Program-made: the position numbers and the translations under genes | Assembly: GCF_013466605.1 (NCBI RefSeq) | Contig: NZ_CP059162.1 | Location: 6,510,001 to 6,574,000 of the forward strand | Direction of reading: 5' to 3' | Length of the DNA stretch: 64,000 bases | Origin: Pseudomonas chlororaphis subsp. aurantiaca | Lineage (GTDB): Bacteria > Pseudomonadota > Gammaproteobacteria > Pseudomonadales > Pseudomonadaceae | In this document: positions 8,809 to 17,373 of the stretch, piece by piece | Layout: every line of letters starts with the position of its first letter | How positions within the stretch are numbered: position 1 is the stretch's first letter | Notes under the pieces: generated by a model | Told to the model about the DNA's origin: nothing | Seen by the model: the letters and a program-made list of their open reading frames with translations, nothing else | Databases searched by the model: none

Positions 8809-9591
8809 TCAGAGCAGAAACGTCAGGCCGACCACGAACAGCAGGCCGGCGAACAGCCGCTTCAACAGGCGCGGCGACAGCCGATGGGCCAGTCGCGCGC
8901 CGAACCGGGCAAAGACCATGCTGGTCAGGGCGATGCCCAGCAGCGCCGGCAAATACACAAAACCCAGACTATGAGCCGGCAGCAACGGATCATGCCAGCC
9001 CAGAATCATGAAACTTATTGCACTGGCCACGGCAATCGGCAAACCGCAGGCCGAGGACGTGGCCACCGCCTGCCGCATCGGCACGCTGCGCCAGGTCAAA
9101 AACGGCACGGTCAGCGAGCCGCCACCGATGCCGAAAATCGCCGAAGCCCAGCCGATCACGCTGCCGGCCAGGGTCAGCCCGAGCTTGCCGGGAACGTCGC
9201 GGCTGGCCTTGGGCCGCAGGTCCAGGGCCATCTGCAGGGCGACCACCAGGGCGAAGACACCGATGATTTTCTGCAGGTTCGGCCCGGAGATCGCTTCGGC
9301 CGTCAGCGCCCCGACCCCGGCGCCGAGCAGGATGCCCAGAGTCATCCAGGCAAAGATCGGCCAGCGCACCGCGCCTTTGCGCTGGTGTTCGCGAACCGCG
9401 TTGACCGAGGTGAAGATGATGGTCGCCAGCGACGTGCCGACCGCCAGGTGGGTCAGGATCGACGGATCGAAACCTTGCAGGGTGAAGCTGAACACCAGCA
9501 CGGGAACGATGATGATGCCGCCACCCACGCCAAACAGGCCGGCCAATACGCCTGCGCAGGCCCCCAGCAGCAGATAGAGCAGAAATTCCAT
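8809..9591 (-). CDS. TauE/SafE-family membrane transporter (sulfite exporter-like)
   Basis: Polytopic inner-membrane protein of 260 residues. Two glycine-rich repeats, GLFGVGGG (near residues 19-26) and AIFGIGGG in the second half, mark the internally duplicated TauE/SafE fold, which exports small organic or sulfur anions. The start is ATG 9589-9591; the open frame continues upstream but that part reads as antisense to the neighbouring NRDE gene. Substrate is unknown. Gene order with lgt and thyA matches P. aeruginosa. Confidence 0.88.
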   Translation of the reverse strand: MEFLLYLLLGACAGVLAGLFGVGGGIIIVPVLVFSFTLQGFDPSILTHLAVGTSLATIIFTSVNAVREHQRKGAVRWPIFAWMTLGILLGAGVGALTAEAISGPNLQKIIGVFALVVALQMALDLRPKASRDVPGKLGLTLAGSVIGWASAIFGIGGGSLTVPFLTWRSVPMRQAVATSSACGLPIAVASAISFMILGWHDPLLPAHSLGFVYLPALLGIALTSMVFARFGARLAHRLSPRLLKRLFAGLLFVVGLTFLL

Positions 9592-9714
9592 GGAGGCATC
9601 CCGAAAAGAGAGCGGCATGGTAACGGATGCATGGCCCTTGGCTCCACTGGATGGCGATGGATACCCAGTCGATCTGTGCGTAGAGTGGGCAAAAAACACA
9701 AAAGGGACGACCTG

Positions 9715-10461
9715 ATGTGCTTGATCGTATTCGCCTGGCGGCCGGGCCACGCCCTGCCCCTGATCGTCGCGGCCAACCGTGACGAGTTCTACGCCCGCCC
9801 CAGCCTGCCACTGGCGCAATGGCCCGAAGCACCCGACATCTACGCCGGGCGCGACCTGGAGGCCGGCGGTACCTGGCTCGGCCTGGGCGCCGACGGACGT
9901 TTCGCCGCCCTGACCAATATCCGCAATCCCCACCAGCCCCCCGCGCGCCGTTCCCGAGGCGAACTGGTGGCGCGTTTTCTCAGCAGCAAGATCTCGATAG
10001 ACGACTATTTCAGCGACGTTGTCGGCCGATCCCTGGAATATGCCGGCTTCAACCTGCTGGTGGGCACCCCTGACCAGCTCTGGCACTACAACGCCCAGGC
10101 CCGTGAGCCGCAGCAACTGGGCAGTGGCGTGTACGGCCTGTCGAATGCCGGGCTCGACACGCCCTGGCCCAAGCTGCTCAAGGCCAAGGCGGCGCTGCAG
10201 GAAGTACTGCACGACCCGCAGCCCCAGGCTTTGCTCGCCCTGCTCAGCGATGCGCAGACCGCGCCGTTTGCCGACCTTCCCGACACCGGGGTCGGCCTGG
10301 CCACGGAGAGCCTGCTGTCGAGCGTGTTTATCGCCAGCCCCAGTTATGGCACGCGGGCCAGCACGGCGCTGATCGTCCGGGCCGATGGTTCCAGGCACAT
10401 AGTCGAGCGCAGCTTCGGGCCCTATGGCGGGCATCTGGGGGAAGTGGAGCTGAGGATTTAG
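9715..10461 (+). CDS. NRDE (TANGO2-like) family protein
   Basis: Cytoplasmic protein of 248 residues beginning MCLIVFAW, with the family signature NRDE at residues 21-24 just after the conserved Cys2. The family is related to human TANGO2 and has an Ntn-hydrolase-like look with an N-terminal Cys. Proposed roles include haem handling, but no enzymatic activity can be read from sequence. ATG 9715 follows AAAGGGAC at about 5 bases. It is the only plus-strand gene inside the rppH-ptsP-tauE-lgt-thyA block. Confidence 0.88.
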   Translation: MCLIVFAWRPGHALPLIVAANRDEFYARPSLPLAQWPEAPDIYAGRDLEAGGTWLGLGADGRFAALTNIRNPHQPPARRSRGELVARFLSSKISIDDYFSDVVGRSLEYAGFNLLVGTPDQLWHYNAQAREPQQLGSGVYGLSNAGLDTPWPKLLKAKAALQEVLHDPQPQALLALLSDAQTAPFADLPDTGVGLATESLLSSVFIASPSYGTRASTALIVRADGSRHIVERSFGPYGGHLGEVELRI

Positions 10462-10475
10462 CGGACGCTATCGCG

Positions 10476-10513
10476 AGCAAGCCCGCTCCTGCTGATGTAG
10501 GAGCGGGCTTGCT
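10476..10513. repeat. REP-type palindrome, family B
   Basis: Perfect 15-base arms AGCAAGCCCGCTCCT (10476-10490) and its complement (10499-10513) with an 8-base loop. It lies between the converging NRDE and ptsP genes and may act as a transcription end for both. Confidence 0.88.
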
Positions 10514-10533
10514 TGCAATGGAAACAACAGAAA

Positions 10534-12813
10534 TTAAAGGGTCTTGGCCGACGCCGGATTGATCATCCGCGCCAGGCCCAGGTTCTTCAGCGCCAGTTGC
10601 AACGAGCTGTGGATAACTTGCGGGTTGTCGATGGTCATCAACTCGGCCAGCAGTTCCTTGGCCTTGCTGAGATTGATCTGACGCAGCATCCACTTCACTT
10701 TCGGCAGGTTGGTGGCGTTCATCGACAGGCTGTCGAAGCCCATCGCCATCAGCAGCACCGCTGCCGCCGGGTCGCCGGCCATCTCGCCGCAGATGCTCAC
10801 CGGCTTGCCTTCGGCATGGGCATCGCGCACCACGGTCTGCAAGGCTTGCAGCACCGCCGGATGCAGGTAGTCGTAGAGATCCGCCACCCGCGGGTTGTTG
10901 CGGTCCACGGCCAGCAGGTACTGGGTCAGGTCGTTGGAGCCGACCGACAGGAAGTCTACCTGGCGCGCCAGTTCCTTGGTCTGGTACACCGCGGCCGGGA
11001 TCTCGATCATCACCCCGATCGGCGGCATCGGCACGTCGGTGCCTTCGTCGCGCACTTCGCCCCAGGCGCGGTGGATCAGGTGCAATGCTTCTTCCAGCTC
11101 ATGGGTGCCGGAAATCATTGGCAGGAGAATGCGCAGGTTGTTCAGGCCTTCGCTGGCCTTGAGCATGGCGCGGGTCTGGACGAGGAAAATCTCGGGATGG
11201 TCGAGGGTGACGCGAATGCCGCGCCAGCCGAGGAAGGGGTTGTCTTCCTTGATCGGGAAATACGACAGTGACTTGTCGCCGCCGATGTCCAGGCTACGCA
11301 TCGTCACCGGTTGCGGGTGGAAGGCCGCGAGTTGCTCGCGATAGATCGCCAGCTGCTCCTTTTCGCTCGGGAAGCGTTGGTTGATCATGAACGGCACTTC
11401 GGTGCGGTACAGACCCACGCCTTCGGCGCCACGCTTCTGTGCCCGCGCCACATCCGCCAGCAGGCCGGTGTTGACCCACAGCGGCATGCGGTGGCCGTCC
11501 AGCGTCACACACGGCTGGTCGCGCAGCGCATCCAGGCCCTGGGCCAGCTGCCGTTCTTCCTCGACCACATCGGCGAACTGCTTGCGCAGCACGTCGCTGG
11601 GGTTGGTGTAGACCTCGCCGTGGTAGCCATCGACGATCATCTGGATGCCGTCGACTTTCGAGTACGGCAGGTCGACCAGGCCCATCACCGTCGGGATGCC
11701 CATGGCCCGGGCCAGGATCGCCACGTGGGAGTTGCCCGAACCCAATACCGAGACCAGGCCGACCAGCTTGCCTTCGGGCACCTCGCCGAGCATGGCCGGC
11801 GTCAGTTCCTCGCTGACCAGGATGGTGTTGTCGGGGTAGACCAGGGTTTGCTGGCGCTCTTCCTGCAGGTAGGCCAGCAGGCGGCGGCCCAGGTCCTTGA
11901 CGTCCGACGCCCGCTCGCGCAGGTAGGCATCGTCCATCAGTTCGAAACGGTTGACGTGATCGGTGACCACCTGGCGCAACGCGCCCTGGGCCCACTGGCC
12001 GGTCTTGATCACGGTGGTCACTTCGCTGCCCAGGGAAGCATCGTCGAGCATCATCAGGTAGACGTCGAACAGCGCCCGCTCTTCGGGGCGCAGCTGGGTA
12101 GCGAGTTTTTCCGAGAGGGTGCGCATGTCGGCGCGCACGCCTTCGATGGCGGTCTTGAACAACGCCAGCTCGGCGTCGATGTCGGTAATGCTCTTGTCAG
12201 GCACCACGTCCAGGTCGGCCGGCGGCAGCATGACCACCGCGGTACCGACCGCAGCGCCTGGCGAGCCGGGCACGCCGATGAACTTGGCTTCCTGGATGCC
12301 CTTGCCCTGGCGACCCAGGCCACGGATCGAACCGGTGGCTTCGGCATGGGCGATAACCCCCGCCAGTTGGGCGCTCATGGTCACCAGGAAGGCTTCTTCG
12401 CCCTCGTCGAACTGACGACGCTCCTTTTGCTGGATGACCAGAACGCCGACGACCCGGCGGTGGTGAATGATCGGCGCGCCGAGGAAGGAGGCATAACGCT
12501 CCTCGCCGGTCTCGGCGAAGTAGCGATAACGCGGGTGATCGGCGGCGTTTTCGAGGTTCAGCGGTTCTTCGCGCGTACCGACCAGGCCGACCAGACCTTC
12601 GTTGGGTGCCATGCTGACCTTGCCGATCGAGCGCTTGTTCAAGCCCTCGGTGGCCATCAGGACAAAACGGTTGGTCTCCGGATCCAGCAGATAGACCGAG
12701 CAGACCTGACTGCCCATGGCCTCTTTGACGCGCAACACAATAATCCCCAACGCCGCCTTGAGATCCTTGGCGGAGTTAACTTCCTGGACGATCTTGCGCA
12801 GCGTATTGAGCAT
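10534..12813 (-). CDS. ptsP: Phosphoenolpyruvate-protein phosphotransferase, nitrogen PTS Enzyme I
   Basis: Cytoplasmic 759-residue first enzyme of the regulatory nitrogen PTS. It autophosphorylates from PEP and passes phosphate to NPr and then EIIA-Ntr. An N-terminal GAF domain (about 1-160, glutamine/2-oxoglutarate sensing in the family) precedes the EI core. The phospho-accepting His363 lies in GNSHVAILAR, and the C-terminal PEP-binding barrel has SVGSNDLTQY and the active-site CGEMAGDP. It starts 22 bases after the rppH stop, so the two are likely co-transcribed, as in E. coli. Confidence 0.96.
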   Translation of the reverse strand: MLNTLRKIVQEVNSAKDLKAALGIIVLRVKEAMGSQVCSVYLLDPETNRFVLMATEGLNKRSIGKVSMAPNEGLVGLVGTREEPLNLENAADHPRYRYFAETGEERYASFLGAPIIHHRRVVGVLVIQQKERRQFDEGEEAFLVTMSAQLAGVIAHAEATGSIRGLGRQGKGIQEAKFIGVPGSPGAAVGTAVVMLPPADLDVVPDKSITDIDAELALFKTAIEGVRADMRTLSEKLATQLRPEERALFDVYLMMLDDASLGSEVTTVIKTGQWAQGALRQVVTDHVNRFELMDDAYLRERASDVKDLGRRLLAYLQEERQQTLVYPDNTILVSEELTPAMLGEVPEGKLVGLVSVLGSGNSHVAILARAMGIPTVMGLVDLPYSKVDGIQMIVDGYHGEVYTNPSDVLRKQFADVVEEERQLAQGLDALRDQPCVTLDGHRMPLWVNTGLLADVARAQKRGAEGVGLYRTEVPFMINQRFPSEKEQLAIYREQLAAFHPQPVTMRSLDIGGDKSLSYFPIKEDNPFLGWRGIRVTLDHPEIFLVQTRAMLKASEGLNNLRILLPMISGTHELEEALHLIHRAWGEVRDEGTDVPMPPIGVMIEIPAAVYQTKELARQVDFLSVGSNDLTQYLLAVDRNNPRVADLYDYLHPAVLQALQTVVRDAHAEGKPVSICGEMAGDPAAAVLLMAMGFDSLSMNATNLPKVKWMLRQINLSKAKELLAELMTIDNPQVIHSSLQLALKNLGLARMINPASAKTL

Positions 12814-12835
12814 GGCTCGGGGTCGAACTCCGTCG

Positions 12836-13315
12836 TCAGTCGCGCGCTAGAAGGCGCGGGGCAAGCTCTTTGAGAGCGCGGCGATAAACCTCGCGCTTGA
12901 ATGTCACCACCTGGCCCAACGGATACCAATAACTGACCCAGCGCCAGCCATCGAATTCCGGTTTACCGGTCAAATCCATCCGCACCCGCTGCTCGTTGGA
13001 GATCAGGCGCAGGAGAAACCATTTCTGTTTCTGGCCGATGCACAGCGGTTGGCTGTGGGTACGGACCAGGCGTTGCGGCAAACGATAGCGCAACCAGCCC
13101 CGGGTGCAGGCGAGAATTTGCACATCTTCGCGTTCCAGGCCCACTTCTTCGTTCAACTCGCGGTACAAAGCGTCTTCCGGCGTCTCTTCGGGGTTGATTC
13201 CCCCTTGCGGAAACTGCCAGGCATCTTGATTGATACGGCGAGCCCATAGCACCTGGCCGGCATCATTCGTCAGAATGATCCCGACATTGGGGCGGAAACC
13301 ATCGGGGTCGATCAC
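12836..13315 (-). CDS. rppH: RNA pyrophosphohydrolase
   Basis: Nudix hydrolase of 159 residues that removes pyrophosphate from 5' triphosphate RNA and so opens mRNAs to RNase E decay. The Nudix box spans residues 38-60 (GGINPEET...RELNEEVGL) with the full REXXEE pattern. I take the GTG at 13313-13315 because it gives the standard N-terminus [12 protein letters not shown]; a frame extended upstream adds residues without family match. ptsP follows in the same direction. Confidence 0.95.
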   Translation of the reverse strand: MIDPDGFRPNVGIILTNDAGQVLWARRINQDAWQFPQGGINPEETPEDALYRELNEEVGLEREDVQILACTRGWLRYRLPQRLVRTHSQPLCIGQKQKWFLLRLISNEQRVRMDLTGKPEFDGWRWVSYWYPLGQVVTFKREVYRRALKELAPRLLARD

Positions 13316-13458
13316 GGCAACAACCTCGCAAACGCATATCGCCGCATTGTTCCACAAAGGTTGTGAAAGCAGCAACGAGGCTTCCTACCTTATGTGCACT
13401 CTTGTGAAAAGACCGTATTCTGGTCGCCTTTTTTCAGACTTATCAGCGAGTAACCGTG

Positions 13459-14115
13459 ATGCGCCTGGCTTTATTCGACTTGGACAACACCCTTCTGGGC
13501 GGCGACAGTGACCATGCCTGGGGCGATTACCTGTGCGAACGAGGCTTCCTCGACGCCGTCGCCTACAAGGCCCGCAACGACGAGTTCTACCAGGACTACC
13601 TGGCCGGCAAGCTCGACCAGGCCGCGTACCTGAACTTCTGCCTGGAGGTTCTCGGCCGCACCGAGATGGACGTGCTCGACCAGTGGCACCGCGACTACAT
13701 GCGCGACTGCATCGAGCCGCTGATGCTGCCCAAGGCTGCGCAATTGCTGGCCAAGCACAAGGCCGACGGCGACAAGCTGGTGATCATCACCGCCACCAAC
13801 CGCTTCGTCACCGCGCCGATCGCCGAACGCCTGGGCGTGGAAACCCTGATCGCCACCGAGTGCGAGATGCAAGACGGCCGCTACACCGGGCGCAGCATCG
13901 ACGTCCCGTGCTTTCGCGAAGGCAAGGTCACCCGCCTGACGCGCTGGCTCGAGGAAACCGGCCACAGCCTGGAAGACAGCTACTTCTATAGCGATTCGAT
14001 GAATGACTTGCCGCTGCTGGATCTGGTGGCGAACCCGATCGCCGTGGACCCGGACCCGAACCTGCGGGCCCTGGCCCAGCAGCGTGGCTGGCCGGTGATC
14101 AGCCTGCGCGACTGA
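13459..14115 (+). CDS. HAD-superfamily phosphatase (possible histidinol-phosphate phosphatase)
   Basis: Cytoplasmic hydrolase of 218 residues. Motif I DLDNT is at 7-11 (nucleophile Asp7, acid Asp9), and motif IV DSMND is at 179-183; a helical C1 cap sits between, as in the SerB/HAD-IB branch. A GTG lies directly before the ATG at 13459; I use ATG. It diverges from rppH. My recollection is that the syntenic P. aeruginosa gene (PA0335) has been reported as the missing histidinol-phosphate phosphatase; phosphoserine phosphatase-like activity is the alternative. Confidence 0.88.
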   Translation: MRLALFDLDNTLLGGDSDHAWGDYLCERGFLDAVAYKARNDEFYQDYLAGKLDQAAYLNFCLEVLGRTEMDVLDQWHRDYMRDCIEPLMLPKAAQLLAKHKADGDKLVIITATNRFVTAPIAERLGVETLIATECEMQDGRYTGRSIDVPCFREGKVTRLTRWLEETGHSLEDSYFYSDSMNDLPLLDLVANPIAVDPDPNLRALAQQRGWPVISLRD

Positions 14116-14124
14116 GAAAGCTAG

Positions 14125-14155
14125 CGCGAGCTCGCCCTATAGGAGCGAGCTCGCG
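14125..14155. repeat. REP-type palindrome, family B
   Basis: Perfect 11-base arms CGCGAGCTCGC (14125-14135) and GCGAGCTCGCG (14145-14155) around a 9-base loop, between the converging HAD phosphatase and DUF2269 genes. Confidence 0.8.
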
Positions 14156-14164
14156 ATCAGGCCG

Positions 14165-14593
14165 TCAAACAGGCTTGGCGCCCATCAACCCAGCGATGGC
14201 GAAGAAGCACACGAAGCTGAACACCGCCAGCGCCAGGGTGAACTTCGGACTCCCCACGCCCGAAGCGATCCGCAGCCGATTGAGCCGCGCCAGCAGCCAG
14301 AAACAGCTCAAGGCACCCAGGGTGTAGATCAGGCTGGAGGCCAGGATCCAGGTCTGCCCCAGCGACCAGCCCAGCAGATGCACCAGCCACCAGCCGCTGA
14401 ACGGCAGGCTGGCCAGGCAGATCACCAGCAACAGCCAGACGAACACCAGCGGCCGGCGCAACAGCCGGCTGTAGATACTCGCGTCACCCTTGCTACGAGC
14501 GCGCCAGACCCAGATCGCCAGCCCCAGCGCGCTGCCCAGCAGCAACACGGTGGCCAGGATATGGACGGTTTTGAGGACGGTCAGCGTTTCCAT
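14165..14593 (-). CDS. DUF2269-like integral membrane protein
   Basis: Small inner-membrane protein of 142 residues with about four hydrophobic helices (roughly 5-27, 48-70, 78-100, 113-135). The N-terminal pattern LKTVHILATVLLLGSALG fits the DUF2269 family, whose function is unknown. ATG 14591-14593 gives the normal N-terminus; upstream in-frame sequence is antisense to ilvA. It starts about 45 bases after the ilvA stop on the same strand, so it may be read from the ilvA transcript. Confidence 0.82.
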   Translation of the reverse strand: METLTVLKTVHILATVLLLGSALGLAIWVWRARSKGDASIYSRLLRRPLVFVWLLLVICLASLPFSGWWLVHLLGWSLGQTWILASSLIYTLGALSCFWLLARLNRLRIASGVGSPKFTLALAVFSFVCFFAIAGLMGAKPV

Positions 14594-14639
14594 GTAATCG
14601 ACTCCTTGAGGCCTTGGCCTTGCCCACCAGCGTAGCCGT

Positions 14640-16154
14640 TCAGCCGAGGAACAGCTGATACGCCGGGTTATCACTCTCGTCCCAGTACGGGTACCCGATC
14701 TGCGCCAGCGCCGCCGGCACCAGGTGACGTTCGTTCGCCGGCACTTGCAGGCCGGCGACCACCCGGCCATCGGCCGCGCCATGGTTGCGGTAGTGGAACA
14801 TCGAGATGTTCCAGCGCCCGCCGAGCTTGTTGAGGAAGTTGAACAGCGCGCCCGGGCGCTCCGGGAACTCGAAGCGGAACACCACTTCGTCGCTGACCCG
14901 CGCCGCATGCCCGCCGACCATATGACGGATATGCAACTTGGCCAGTTCGTTGTCGGTCAGGTCAGTCACCGGGAAACCCTGTTCGGACAGGCTGGCGATC
15001 AGCGCGCTGCGCGGATCGTTTTCCGGGTGGGTCTGCACGCCAACGAAGATGTGCGCTTCGCTGCCGGTGTTGTAGCGGTAGTTGAATTCGGTGATCTGGC
15101 GCTTGCCGATGGCTTCGCAGAAGGCCTTGAAGCTGCCCGGCTGCTCGGGAATGGTCACGGCGATGATGGCTTCGCGGCCCTCGCCCAGTTCGGCGCGCTC
15201 GGCGACATGGCGCAGGCGGTCGAAGTTGATGTTGGCGCCGGAGTCGATGGCCACCAGGGTCTGCCCACTGACGCCACGCTGCTCGACATATTTCTTGATC
15301 CCGGCCACGCCCAGGGCGCCAGCCGGTTCGGTGATGGAGCGGGTGTCGTCGTAGATGTCCTTGATCGCCGCGCAGATCTCGTCGGTGCTGACGGTGATCA
15401 CTTCATCCACGTAGTCCTTGCAGATATCGAAGGTGTGCTGGCCGATCTGCGCCACCGCGACGCCGTCGGCGAAGATGCCCACGGTCGGCAGCACCACGCG
15501 CTCGCCGGCGGCCATCGCCGCTTGCAGGCAGTTGGAGTCGTCCGGCTCGACGCCGATGATCTTGATTTCCGGACGCAGGTATTTGACGTAGGCCGCAATC
15601 CCGGCGATCAGGCCGCCACCGCCGACCGGCACGAAGATCGCGTCCAGGCGCCCCGGATGCTGGCGCAGGATTTCCATCGCCACGGTGCCCTGCCCGGCGA
15701 TGGTGTGCGGATCGTCGTACGGGTGGATATAGACGTAGCCCTTTTCGTCCACCAGCTTCAGCGAGTAGGCCAGGGCTTCGGGAAAGGAATCGCCATGCAG
15801 CACCACTTTGCCGCCGCGCGAGCGCACGCCTTCGACCTTGATCTCCGGGGTGGTCTTGGGCATCACGATGGTCGCCTTCACCCCCAGCACCTTGGCCGCC
15901 AGGGCCAGGCCCTGGGCATGGTTGCCAGCCGAGGCGGTGACCACGCCACGGGCGCGTTCCGCATCGCTGAGTTGGGTCAGCTTGTTGTAGGCGCCGCGAA
16001 TCTTGAACGAGAACACCGGCTGCAAGTCTTCGCGCTTGAGCCAGATCTGATTGCCCAGCCGCTCGGAGAGCTGGCGGGCAGTCTGCAACGGGGTTTCTAC
16101 GGCAACGTCGTAAACGCGCGAGGTGAGGATCTTTTTGACGTACTGTTCGAGCAT
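14640..16154 (-). CDS. ilvA: Threonine ammonia-lyase, biosynthetic
   Basis: PLP enzyme of 504 residues that deaminates threonine to 2-oxobutanoate, the first committed step of isoleucine synthesis. Lys51 in SFKIRGAYNKL is the PLP-binding lysine, and the phosphate-binding glycine loop VGGGGLIAG lies mid-protein. The C-terminal third (from about 325) carries two ACT-like regulatory repeats, as in the isoleucine-inhibited E. coli IlvA. It diverges from rpiA. Confidence 0.97.
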   Translation of the reverse strand: MLEQYVKKILTSRVYDVAVETPLQTARQLSERLGNQIWLKREDLQPVFSFKIRGAYNKLTQLSDAERARGVVTASAGNHAQGLALAAKVLGVKATIVMPKTTPEIKVEGVRSRGGKVVLHGDSFPEALAYSLKLVDEKGYVYIHPYDDPHTIAGQGTVAMEILRQHPGRLDAIFVPVGGGGLIAGIAAYVKYLRPEIKIIGVEPDDSNCLQAAMAAGERVVLPTVGIFADGVAVAQIGQHTFDICKDYVDEVITVSTDEICAAIKDIYDDTRSITEPAGALGVAGIKKYVEQRGVSGQTLVAIDSGANINFDRLRHVAERAELGEGREAIIAVTIPEQPGSFKAFCEAIGKRQITEFNYRYNTGSEAHIFVGVQTHPENDPRSALIASLSEQGFPVTDLTDNELAKLHIRHMVGGHAARVSDEVVFRFEFPERPGALFNFLNKLGGRWNISMFHYRNHGAADGRVVAGLQVPANERHLVPAALAQIGYPYWDESDNPAYQLFLG

Positions 16155-16260
16155 CGGAAAGCATCACTGAGCGGGTTGGGCAGGGCCAGCGAGTCTAACC
16201 CAGCGTTTGCCCGGGCGACCACACGAATCCTGAGGTTTCAGGATCTCTGTAACCACTGTT

Positions 16261-16324
16261 GAAGGCTGCGCACTCTCGTCCGTCACGACCTGACGGCCGA
16301 TCGCAGCCTTCGGCAGCGGCTACC
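16261..16324. repeat. REP element, family A (partial)
   Basis: Inverted arms GAAGGCTGCG (16261-16270) and CGCAGCCTTC (16302-16311), followed by the family tail GGCAGCGGCTACC. It occupies part of the 262-base ilvA-rpiA divergent spacer. Confidence 0.7.
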
Positions 16325-16416
16325 AAAGCGGTTCGCCAAACGGGCAATGACCTGCTCAGGACACCGGCCTATAATGCCGGCCTTTCCGTTCCCCCTTGCC
16401 CGCTTCCGGAGCCCGC

Positions 16417-17088
16417 ATGACCCAGGATCAACTCAAACAGGCCGTGGCCCAGGCCGCCGTCGACCTCATCCTCCCGAAACTCGATGACAAGAGCATCGTC
16501 GGGGTCGGCACCGGCTCCACCGCCAACTGCTTCATCGACGCCCTGGCCCAGCACAAGTCTGCCTTCGACGGCGCGGTCGCCAGCTCCGAAGCCACCGCGG
16601 CGCGCCTCAAGGGCCACGGCATCCCGGTGTACGAACTGAACACCGTCAGCGACCTGGAGTTCTACATCGACGGCGCCGACGAAAGCGACGAGCACCTGAA
16701 CCTGATCAAGGGCGGCGGCGCGGCCCTGACCCGCGAGAAGATCGTCGCGGCCGTGGCCAAGACCTTCATCTGCATCGCCGACGCCAGCAAGCTGGTGCCG
16801 GTGCTGGGCGCCTTCCCGCTGCCGGTGGAAGTGATTCCGATGGCCCGCAGCCATGTGGCCCGCGAGCTGGTGAAGCTCGGTGGCGACCCGGTCTACCGGG
16901 AAGGCGTGATCACCGACAACGGCAACATCATCCTCGATGTGCACAACATGCAGATCACTAATCCGGTGGAACTGGAAGCGCAGATCAACGCGATTGTCGG
17001 CGTGGTCACCAACGGCCTGTTCGCCGCCCGCCCGGCCGACGTACTGCTGCTGGGCACCCGCGAAGGCGTGAAGACCCTCACCGCCTGA
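16417..17088 (+). CDS. rpiA: Ribose-5-phosphate isomerase A
   Basis: Cytoplasmic enzyme of 223 residues that interconverts ribose 5-phosphate and ribulose 5-phosphate in the pentose phosphate pathway. Family motifs: GTGSTA (31-36), DGADE (85-89) and [11 protein letters not shown] (98-108) with the catalytic Glu107. ATG 16417 is chosen because the preceding frame adds only seven residues and the family starts near MTQDQLKQ. A hairpin follows the stop. Confidence 0.97.
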   Translation: MTQDQLKQAVAQAAVDLILPKLDDKSIVGVGTGSTANCFIDALAQHKSAFDGAVASSEATAARLKGHGIPVYELNTVSDLEFYIDGADESDEHLNLIKGGGAALTREKIVAAVAKTFICIADASKLVPVLGAFPLPVEVIPMARSHVARELVKLGGDPVYREGVITDNGNIILDVHNMQITNPVELEAQINAIVGVVTNGLFAARPADVLLLGTREGVKTLTA

Positions 17089-17098
17089 TGCCGCCGAC

Positions 17099-17127
17099 TT
17101 CGCCCCTGCCGTAATGGCGGGGGCGAA
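17099..17127 (+). terminator. Hairpin after rpiA
   Basis: Arms of 12 bases (17099-17110 and 17116-17127) with one mismatch and a GTAAT loop, 10 bases after the rpiA stop. There is no T-run, so intrinsic termination would be weak or the hairpin may only stabilise the transcript end. Confidence 0.6.
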
Positions 17128-17373
17128 TGCCCTCGATCCGCCCCCTCCCGCCCCAATTTCCTCCATACCGCTACTTTTCGCCGCATTTAGCCGCAGAAAT
17201 ATCCAGATTCGCGCACCAGGTCTCAGTGCGGTCCACGACTTCCAGTATCAAATCCGTTACAAATTACCGCCAGGCGACGTTCGGTTTAAGCAATGCGCCA
17301 ATACAGGCTCGCCCAGGGAAAGAGGCGCGCATTGTGCAACGGCCCCCGTTTTTCACCCTCAAGGAAGATCACC

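Noticed and set aside
11311..12873. A 520-codon plus-strand frame opposite ptsP
   Set aside because: Antisense shadow of a conserved gene.
14640..16154. A catabolic threonine dehydratase assignment for ilvA
   Set aside because: The 504-residue length with two C-terminal ACT-like repeats fits the biosynthetic enzyme.
16155..16416. A leader-peptide attenuator or riboswitch for ilvA
   Set aside because: The spacer shows no Ile/Thr-rich short frame or T-box/riboswitch-like structure, only a partial REP element.
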